A stretch of 39,583 nucleotides of DNA. Origin: Pseudoalteromonas atlantica. GTDB taxonomy: Bacteria > Pseudomonadota > Gammaproteobacteria > Enterobacterales > Alteromonadaceae. The notes under the pieces were generated by a model. That model was not told the DNA's origin. It did not search any database and worked only from the letters and a program-made list of their open reading frames with translations. The stretch covers positions 1 through 39,583 of the forward strand of contig BJUT01000041.1 of assembly GCA_007988745.1 (NCBI GenBank), given 5' to 3'. Both the position numbers and the translations under genes were made by a program. Shown here piece by piece: positions 33,693 through 39,583 of this stretch; position 1 is the first letter of the stretch, and every line of letters starts with the position of its first letter.

Positions 33693-35069
33693 ATGTCAAA
33701 CCAAGAAGCAATCTCAGAAGACATAATTTACGCAGTAGAAGATAAACCAGGGCTGACCGAATCTTTTTTTGCTGCCCTGCAACATGTACTGGCAAGTTTT
33801 GTAGGTATTATTACGCCCACACTTATTATTGGTGGCGTGTTGGGGCTTGGTAGCGAAATACCGTATTTAATTAGTATGGCGTTGTTTGTATCGGGGGTTG
33901 GTACCTTTATTCAGGCTCGCCGTGTGGGGCCAATTGGCTCAGGGCTTATATGCGTACAAGGCACCAGCTTTGCGTTTTTAGGCACTATTTTGGCAACCGG
34001 TTTTACCGTAAAAGCCACTGGAGGCGGAATCGATGAAGTACTTGCCACCATTTTTGCTGTGTGTTTTTTAGCAGCCTTTGTAGAGATATTTATTAGCTTT
34101 TTTATAGAAAAGCTTGGCAAAGTAATTAAGCCTGTAGTGACCGGTGTGGTGATCACCACCATTGGGGTTTACCTCATTAAAGTAGGTATGACCGACATAG
34201 GCGGCGGGCAATGGTTATTAACTAATATGCCTGAAAAGTTTGCCTCACCAAGCAACTTAATTGTGGGCTTTTCGGTGGTGGCGCTGGTGGTATTACTAAA
34301 TGCTAGCAAAAATCAGTGGGTAAGGCTTACCGCTGTAGTCGTTGCCATGTTAGTAGGCTGGTTACTTGCACTTATTTTAGGTATAGCCAAATTTAAAATG
34401 GGCGAATTTGATTTAATCGCCATGCCATTACCCTTTAAATATGGTTTTAACATTGATTTTGGCGCCATGATTGCCTTTAGCTTTTTATACCTAATTACCG
34501 CCATTGAATCCACAGGCGATATAACCGCAAATTGTGCGGTGTCTAAATTACCGGTAAAAGGCGCAAGCTATTTAGCGCGTATACGCGGAGGTATTTTAGG
34601 CGATGGCGTTAACTCAATGATTGCTGCCGCATTTAATACGTTTCCTAATACTACTTTTAGCCAAAATAACGGCGTTATTCAGTTAACCGGTGTAGCAAGT
34701 AGATACATTGGCCTGTGGATTGGTGTAATTTTGATTATTTTAGGGTTATTTCCGGTGATTGGTGCCGTGCTACAAAATATTCCTAAACCAGTGCTAGGCG
34801 GTGCAACGCTTGTCATGTTTGGCACAGTGGCAGCCGCAGGGGTAAAAATTCTTGCAAGCGAAAAAATAAATCGTCGTAGCTTACTTATTATTGCGGTGAG
34901 CTTAGGTATGGGGCTAGGGGTTAGCTTTGTGCCCGAAATGTTTATAAATGCGCCTAAGCTGGTAACCGCTATTTTTGGCAGCGCTGTAACGGTATCGGGT
35001 TTAACCGCCATCGTTATGACGCTTGTTTTACCAGAAAATTATTCAGCAAGTACAGATCATCTTAACTAG
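33693..35069 (+). CDS. NCS2-family xanthine/urate-type permease
   Basis: Start 33693 is preferred because it leaves about nine bases to AAAAGG; the upstream ATG at 33684 is too near that site. The 458-residue protein has about twelve to fourteen helices and NCS2 landmarks: LQHVLASFVGIITPTLIIGG (with the conserved QH), GSGLICVQGTSFAF, AFSFLYLITAIESTGDITAN (the transport Glu) and NTFPNTTFSQNNGVIQLTGV (the QNNG motif). It is of the XanP/XanQ/UacT type, a proton symporter for xanthine or urate. It follows the ABC importer genes in the same direction, giving the cell two inner-membrane routes. Confidence 0.92.
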   Translation: MSNQEAISEDIIYAVEDKPGLTESFFAALQHVLASFVGIITPTLIIGGVLGLGSEIPYLISMALFVSGVGTFIQARRVGPIGSGLICVQGTSFAFLGTILATGFTVKATGGGIDEVLATIFAVCFLAAFVEIFISFFIEKLGKVIKPVVTGVVITTIGVYLIKVGMTDIGGGQWLLTNMPEKFASPSNLIVGFSVVALVVLLNASKNQWVRLTAVVVAMLVGWLLALILGIAKFKMGEFDLIAMPLPFKYGFNIDFGAMIAFSFLYLITAIESTGDITANCAVSKLPVKGASYLARIRGGILGDGVNSMIAAAFNTFPNTTFSQNNGVIQLTGVASRYIGLWIGVILIILGLFPVIGAVLQNIPKPVLGGATLVMFGTVAAAGVKILASEKINRRSLLIIAVSLGMGLGVSFVPEMFINAPKLVTAIFGSAVTVSGLTAIVMTLVLPENYSASTDHLN

Positions 35070-35099
35070 ACTAATAAAATTATAACAAAGGGATTAACA

Positions 35100-35834
35100 A
35101 TGAAAATTACAACAATTAAAAAATTAGCCTTAGTCAGTGCTATCGCGGTGTGTTCAAGTAGCGTGTCGGCAAAAGAGCTGTGGTCAGATTTTAGTATAAC
35201 CGCCATGACCGGCGCCGATTACCTCGAGCCGTTCTCGGGGGAGGAAGATGACAGAAGCGTAGTAACCATTGAGCATGCATCGGGGCATACATGGGGCGGT
35301 ACCTTCTTTTTTATGGATAGATTAAGTAACCCAGATGAAGTATACGGAGAACTAAACATAAACCCAACGCTTTACAAGCCACAAAACAGTTTTGTTAAAG
35401 AGGTGTTTTTAGGCCTACAAACAGAATATGGCTCGGGCGATACCGATCAAAATAACTACTTATTAGGTGGCGGCGTATCGTTAGATGTACCAGGGTTTCA
35501 ATACTTTAATGTGGCTTATTACCGTCGTTTTCAGGACGATATTGGCATAGAGCGTGAAGATAACAACCAAATAACCGTAACGTGGGGCTATAACAAGGGT
35601 AACTTTAGATACGATGGCTTTTTAGATATTGTTGACAGTACCGACACTATGTTTGGTAAAAGTGAAGGCGGTTTTAACTTTACCTCACAACTTAAATACA
35701 ACATTGCTCCTATGCTTGGCCTAGACACAGGTCGCCTTGATGTAGGTATAGAATACGTATATTGGAAAAATAAGTTTGGTGTAGATGGTCAAACAGAGCA
35801 CAACCCAAATTTGATGGTTAAATGGCATTTTTAA
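35100..35834 (+). CDS. Tsx-like outer-membrane nucleoside channel
   Basis: The 244-residue protein has signal peptide MKITTIKKLALVSAIAVCSS, ending VSA. The mature part is a 12-strand-type barrel with alternating aromatic strands (WGGTFFFMDRLSNPDEVYGE, FKEVFLGLQ-like turns, FQYFNVAYYRRFQ, VTWGYNKGNFRYDGFLDI) and ends in Phe. It belongs to the Tsx/OmpK channel family for nucleosides. It is last in the purine-uptake operon, supporting purine-type cargo. AAAGGGA precedes ATG. Confidence 0.9.
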   Translation: MKITTIKKLALVSAIAVCSSSVSAKELWSDFSITAMTGADYLEPFSGEEDDRSVVTIEHASGHTWGGTFFFMDRLSNPDEVYGELNINPTLYKPQNSFVKEVFLGLQTEYGSGDTDQNNYLLGGGVSLDVPGFQYFNVAYYRRFQDDIGIEREDNNQITVTWGYNKGNFRYDGFLDIVDSTDTMFGKSEGGFNFTSQLKYNIAPMLGLDTGRLDVGIEYVYWKNKFGVDGQTEHNPNLMVKWHF

Positions 35835-35856
35835 AACCTTAAGCGATACAGAATAC

Positions 35857-35887
35857 AAAAAGGCTGCTAGTTAATGCAGCCTTTTTT
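35857..35887 (+). terminator. Rho-independent terminator of the purine-uptake operon
   Basis: AAAAAGGCTGC (35857-35867), loop TAGTTAAT, GCAGCCTTTTTT (35876-35887). A strong hairpin ending in T-run. Confidence 0.92.
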
Positions 35888-36000
35888 GTACAATAAACGC
35901 AATAAAATTGGCTTATTGTTAATAATGGCACTGGAGTAACTGCAGCTTAATTGATTAAGCTTTATTGTAAATTAATGAAATGTTAATTGCCGAAGTTATT

Positions 36001-36019
36001 GATAATTGTTATCATTACG
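36001..36019 (+). promoter_or_regulatory. Fur box before the siderophore-type receptor
   Basis: GATAATTGTTATCATTACG matches the Fur consensus GATAATGATAATCATTATC at 14 of 19 positions, including GATAAT and ATCATTA. It lies 26 bases before the receptor start, in promoter position. This implies iron repression of the receptor and the gene behind it. Confidence 0.8.
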
Positions 36020-36045
36020 CAAAATAACTAATTAAATACCACGTA

Positions 36046-37944
36046 ATGACTCTGAAAAATACTTTAGCTCTGCCTCTAATTGCTGTTGCGCCATTTTACA
36101 CTTTGGCTAACGCTAACAATGATATAGAAACAATAGTAGTAACCGCCTCAGGCTTTGAACAAACCTTAGCGCAAGCGCCAGCTTCTATTACCTTAATTAG
36201 CAAAAAGCAGCTAGAAAACCGCGCTTATAAAGACTTAACCGATGCACTTAACGATGTTGCAGGGGTTACGGTCACCGGTGGTGGCTCGCGACAAGATATA
36301 AGCGTGCGTGGCATGCCAGCGCAGTACACTGCTATTTTGGTAGACGGTAAAAAGCAGTCAGGGCGTGAATCACAACCAAGCGGCAGCGGTGGCTTTGAGC
36401 AAGATTGGCTGCCACCACTAGACGCTATTGAACGTATTGAAGTTGTGCGTGGGCCTATGTCTACGTTGTATGGGTCGGATGCAATTGGCGGCGTTATTAA
36501 TGTTATAACCCGTAAAAATTACGACAATTGGCATGCTAATGTTCGCCTAGAAACCACACAGCAAGAAAACAGTAATTCGGGTGATGAATACCAAGGGCAA
36601 ATATATGCAGCGGGGCCATTAATAAAAGATTTATTAAGCGTTAACCTTTCGGCTCTTTACCAAGAGCGTGAAGAAGATGAAATTGAGCGCGGTTACGGTG
36701 AAAAAGAGCTGACAAGTTACAGTGGTACACTGCATTTAACAGCCACGCAGCACGATGTGATATCGCTTGAATACAGCGAACACGATCAAAAACGTATTTC
36801 TACCTCGGGGCTATCGTTACCTAATCGAAATAGCTCTAGCGAAACGAACAATAACCGCAGCACGTGGTCGTTAGCACATAAAGGTAGCTATAGTTGGGGC
36901 GCTGCGCATTCGTATATTCAACAAGAGTCGGTTGAAAACGAAGGCCGTGAAATAACCATCGAAAATACCTTAGCAAATACGCAGTGGTCAATTGCACTTG
37001 AAAACCACCATGTAACATTAGGCGGCGCATTTGAACAAGAAAAGCTTGATGACAAAACAACAAACGCAGCCACTATTACTAAAATCGATAACAAACAATG
37101 GTCGCTATTTGCTGAAGATGAGTGGAGCTTACACCCCGATTTTACCATTACCACGGGTTTACGAGTTGATGATAACGAGCAGTTTGATCCGCACTTGAGT
37201 CCACGCCTATACGGAGTTTGGAATATTAATGAGGCATGGACCTTTAAATCGGGCGTAGCTACCGGTTACAGAGCGCCAGATTTACGCGAGCTTAGCCCTA
37301 ATTGGATCCAAAGCAGCCGCGGTGGCGACTTATATGGAAATGGTGACCTAGAGCCCGAAACATCCGTCAGTAAAGAAGCGGCTGTGTATTATGCTAACAG
37401 TGATTTTCAAACTAATATCACGGTTTTTCATAATAGCTTTGAAGACAAAATTAACACCGTTTTATGTCCTATCACAGTGTGTGGTGATGAAACCGACCGC
37501 TATAACATCAATATTGATAAAGCGGTGACTTATGGGGCTGAGCTAAATATAGAAACAATGTTAAGTGCAGATATTACTCTTGCAACTAGCTACAGCTATA
37601 CGTTTTCTGAGCAACGCAGTGGCGACAATAAAGGCCAGCCACTTACGCAAATACCTAAACATTTAGCAACGCTAAATATTAACTGGGATGTAAGCGATAA
37701 TATTAATACGTGGGCACGTGCTAATTACCGCGGTAAAGAAACCGAAGCAGCCTCTATAACTAGCCGTTTAACCTCAGCCCCTTCTATTGCAACAGCAGAT
37801 ATAGGCAGTGCGTGGCAAGTAAACGGTAACGTTAAAGTTATGTTTGGTATTTACAATATATTTGATAAAGCAACCAGCTACGATGAATACGGCTATGTAG
37901 AAGATGGCCGACGCTACTGGCTAGCTATAGATACAAAACTATAA
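36046..37944 (+). CDS. TonB-dependent receptor, siderophore type (FepA/CirA/IrgA-like), Fur-regulated
   Basis: The 632-residue protein has signal peptide TLKNTLALPLIAVAPFYTLA, ending NA, TonB-box-like DIETIVVTASGF, plug block LTDALNDVAGVTVTGGGSRQ, DISVRGMPAQYTAILVDGKK, IEVVRGPMSTLYGSDAIGG (the plug's strongest signature), and a barrel with TGYRAPDLRELSP and LEPETSVSKEAAVYY. These match the catecholate-siderophore/CirA-like receptors. The size is normal. A Fur box lies in the promoter. No clear Shine-Dalgarno lies before ATG 36046. The siderophore itself is unknown, and no biosynthesis genes are in the window. The metallohydrolase gene begins ten bases later, with AAGGGG as its ribosome site. 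Confidence 0.94.
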   Translation: MTLKNTLALPLIAVAPFYTLANANNDIETIVVTASGFEQTLAQAPASITLISKKQLENRAYKDLTDALNDVAGVTVTGGGSRQDISVRGMPAQYTAILVDGKKQSGRESQPSGSGGFEQDWLPPLDAIERIEVVRGPMSTLYGSDAIGGVINVITRKNYDNWHANVRLETTQQENSNSGDEYQGQIYAAGPLIKDLLSVNLSALYQEREEDEIERGYGEKELTSYSGTLHLTATQHDVISLEYSEHDQKRISTSGLSLPNRNSSSETNNNRSTWSLAHKGSYSWGAAHSYIQQESVENEGREITIENTLANTQWSIALENHHVTLGGAFEQEKLDDKTTNAATITKIDNKQWSLFAEDEWSLHPDFTITTGLRVDDNEQFDPHLSPRLYGVWNINEAWTFKSGVATGYRAPDLRELSPNWIQSSRGGDLYGNGDLEPETSVSKEAAVYYANSDFQTNITVFHNSFEDKINTVLCPITVCGDETDRYNINIDKAVTYGAELNIETMLSADITLATSYSYTFSEQRSGDNKGQPLTQIPKHLATLNINWDVSDNINTWARANYRGKETEAASITSRLTSAPSIATADIGSAWQVNGNVKVMFGIYNIFDKATSYDEYGYVEDGRRYWLAIDTKL

Positions 37945-37953
37945 GGGGTTTTT

Positions 37954-38967
37954 ATGCCAAAATTTATATTATCTGCTGTGGTACTTAGCTTTTTAGCTAC
38001 GTACCCGGCTATTGCGCAAAATACACAATTAACAGCGCAAGATTATGTCGAAAAAGGCATGCAGTACGCTGATGAGTTTCCGGGGTTAACAAGCCTATGC
38101 GATATACAAAACCCGTTACGTGATTTAACAAAGCGTGTTCGCACTAATAATGAAGGTAAAAAGCGCAGTAAAAAGTTGGGTAGTAAACGGCGCTCATCAA
38201 CGATTGAACCTACACAAGTGTTTGACAACCTTTATTATGTAGGTACTGGTGGAGTGGCAAGTTGGGTAGTTAAAACATCACAAGGGCTTATTGTTATTGA
38301 TGCGCTAAATAACAACGAACAAGCTAAAAATTACATTGAAAAAGGTTTGCTCACACTAGGCTTAAACCCCGAAGATATTAAGTATTTAATTATTAGCCAT
38401 GGGCATGGTGATCATTACGGTGGGCAAGAGTACTTAGTTAATAAATACAAACCGCGTGTTGTAATGAGTGAGGTTGAGTGGCGACGCTTAGAACAACCAA
38501 AGCTTGATTTTGAAAGCCCACGTTGGGGCAAACGGCCAACAAGAGATATAAGCACAAAAGAGGCAGATACAATTACGCTTGGCGATACCAGCATTGGCGT
38601 TCATTTAACGCCTGGACACACCCCTGGCACTATTTCGTTGTTGTTCCCAGTATACGATAACGGCAAAAAACATATGCTAAGCCTGTGGGGAGGGACTGGG
38701 CTAAACTATGGGCCTGATATTGAGCGAATTAGCGCTTACAGTGTTGCCGCTAAACGTTTTGGCAATGTGGCAATGCAGGCCGGTGTAGATGTGTTTATAT
38801 CAAACCACCCTAAACGCGATGGTTCGTATGAGCGCATAAAGCAACTTAAAAATAGAGCCCCCGAGGCGGCGCATCCATTTGTAATAGGCCAAGAGCAAGC
38901 CTCGCATGGTTTTTCTATGTTGAGCGATTGCACTTACGCGCAGGTTTTAAAAATTAAAGGAGAGTAA
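37954..38967 (+). CDS. Exported metallo-beta-lactamase-fold hydrolase (B3-like motif set)
   Basis: The 337-residue protein has a signal peptide (KFILSAVVLSFLATYPAIA). Zinc ligands appear as H149-G-H151-G-D153-H154, H222 in TPGHTPGT, and H285 in SNHPKRDG; this arrangement resembles subclass B3 enzymes and related hydrolases. The protein is longer than usual by a lysine/arginine-rich insert (about 61-82, with KKRSKKLGSKRRSS) before the fold. It is probably co-transcribed with the Fur-controlled receptor, so a role in processing an iron chelator or other imported ligand is plausible. The motifs alone do not show antibiotic hydrolysis. Confidence 0.85.
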   Translation: MPKFILSAVVLSFLATYPAIAQNTQLTAQDYVEKGMQYADEFPGLTSLCDIQNPLRDLTKRVRTNNEGKKRSKKLGSKRRSSTIEPTQVFDNLYYVGTGGVASWVVKTSQGLIVIDALNNNEQAKNYIEKGLLTLGLNPEDIKYLIISHGHGDHYGGQEYLVNKYKPRVVMSEVEWRRLEQPKLDFESPRWGKRPTRDISTKEADTITLGDTSIGVHLTPGHTPGTISLLFPVYDNGKKHMLSLWGGTGLNYGPDIERISAYSVAAKRFGNVAMQAGVDVFISNHPKRDGSYERIKQLKNRAPEAAHPFVIGQEQASHGFSMLSDCTYAQVLKIKGE

Positions 38968-39072
38968 GGCACTTATTTGCAAAAGTTTTTAATATTAGGG
39001 GTTAACCATTTAACCAATGTGTTGTAATTTGGAGTATCTATATTTACTTTTAACGCCAGATTAAAAGGAAGA

Positions 39073-39468
39073 ATGATGAAACCCCTCATTTTAATTTTAT
39101 GCTTGTTTATAAGCTGCTCAGTGTGGGCCGAAACCACTAAAAATATGCCCGTAGCAATAAACTGGTTACAGTTAATTGATGCGGGTGAATACACAAAAAG
39201 TTGGCAACAAGCCGATGCGTTATTTAAATCGCAATTAAGTAAAGCAAACTGGAAAAGCGCCCTAAACACAGTGCGTGCGCCACTAGGTAAAGTGGCTACG
39301 CGAGAACAAATAAGTGCTAATGCTTACTCATCTTTACCTGGTGCCCCGCAAGGTAAATACCTTATTGTGCAATTTAAAACGCAATTTTCAGCAAGGCTTG
39401 CGGTGGAAACCCTTACATTAAGTAAAAGCAGTGGGCAATGGCGCGCGGTTGGCTATTTTATTAAATAA
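39073..39468 (+). CDS. Exported DUF4019-family protein
   Basis: The 131-residue protein has signal peptide MMKPLILILCLFISCSVWA. The mature part (about 112 residues) has WLQLIDAGEYTKSWQQADAL and the later LGKVATREQISA, then YLIVQFKTQF, as in DUF4019 proteins, which are small periplasmic proteins of unknown role with an NTF2-like look. AAGGAAG is followed by two adjacent ATGs (39073, 39076); either could start. It stands alone after a 105-base gap and is followed by an intergenic repeat. Confidence 0.85.
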   Translation: MMKPLILILCLFISCSVWAETTKNMPVAINWLQLIDAGEYTKSWQQADALFKSQLSKANWKSALNTVRAPLGKVATREQISANAYSSLPGAPQGKYLIVQFKTQFSARLAVETLTLSKSSGQWRAVGYFIK

Positions 39469-39478
39469 CCAGCGTTCA

Positions 39479-39583
39479 ATACCAATCCGTAATAATACAT
39501 AATGATTTTCAGGGGCTAAACGTGTCGCTATCTGCGTTAAAAAATTCTCATTTAGAACAACTAAATAGCGAATTTTTTGCCTT
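39479..39583. repeat. Alteromonadales-type intergenic repeat, running off the window
   Basis: It begins ATACCAATCCGTAATAATAC, like the left arm at 19604. It then holds a long inverted repeat: GTTAAAAAATTC and CATTTAG against CTAAATAGC and GAATTTTTTGC, folding as one hairpin (about 39537-39580). The right end is outside the window. Confidence 0.6.

Noticed and set aside
37954..38967. Metallo-beta-lactamase-fold gene taken as an antibiotic-resistance gene
   Set aside because: The zinc motifs are shared by many hydrolases, and the Fur-regulated receptor context points to another role.
39000..39015. GGTTAA-CCAT-TTAACC inverted repeat before the DUF4019 gene
   Set aside because: It is short and AT-rich, with no promoter element around it; too weak to call an operator.
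1..39583. CRISPR arrays, tRNA or rRNA genes, integrase-type mobile islands
   Set aside because: I saw no regularly spaced direct repeats, no tRNA-like fold with conserved arms, no rRNA sequence and no integrase gene.

Overview
The window looks like chromosomal DNA of a marine gammaproteobacterium, most probably Pseudoalteromonas or a close Alteromonadales relative. This rests on the AT-rich composition, the style of the TonB-dependent receptors and trehalose genes, the RAYT-type transposase remnant, and intergenic repeats beginning ATACCAATNCG. The genus is inferred from the look of the sequence; no search was run.

Region 1 (1-7.65 kb) is an AT-rich accessory island of secreted-effector cargo. 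It opens inside an Rhs-family gene whose variable C-terminal toxin, a PD-(D/E)XK-like nuclease, is split by a one-base frameshift. An Imm49-like immunity gene follows. Next come a DUF6795 fragment cut off at a REP-like repeat, a muramidase gene overlapping a lipoprotein gene, a broken RAYT transposase, a membrane-protein gene broken at a T7 run, two unknown genes, an exported DUF6795 protein and a class 3 lipase. The content suggests type VI secretion cargo with immunity genes, but no secretion-apparatus gene is in the window. Four broken genes show that the island is turning over.

Region 2 (7.66-12.13 kb) holds soxR and a divergent flavodoxin-fold reductase gene with a clear SoxR operator in its promoter. 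It also has a DsrE-like/SGNH-hydrolase gene pair, a CSS-motif EAL phosphodiesterase and a thioredoxin-fold lipoprotein.

Region 3 (12.17-18.63 kb) is a trehalose-use locus: a TonB-dependent receptor, a LacI-type regulator, an MFS transporter and a cytoplasmic GH37 trehalase. Near-identical palindromes lie at the receptor and transporter promoters, so the regulator probably controls both. A VpsT/CsgD-like regulator with a WFTR c-di-GMP motif follows (18.8-19.5 kb).

Region 4 (19.6-35.8 kb) is a large purine-salvage and catabolism divergon. The leftward operon xdhA-xdhB-xdhC-uraD-uraH-guaD-puuD-puuE takes guanine, hypoxanthine or xanthine through urate to allantoin and allantoate. The rightward operon encodes a BMP-family ABC importer, an NCS2 xanthine/urate-type permease and a Tsx-like outer-membrane channel. 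A TetR/RutR-like box (TTGACC-N4-GGTCAG) lies between the two operons. Enzymes acting after allantoate are not in the window.

Region 5 (36-39.5 kb) has a Fur-box-controlled TonB-dependent siderophore-type receptor, a secreted metallo-beta-lactamase-fold hydrolase directly behind it, and a small exported DUF4019 protein. The window ends inside an intergenic repeat.
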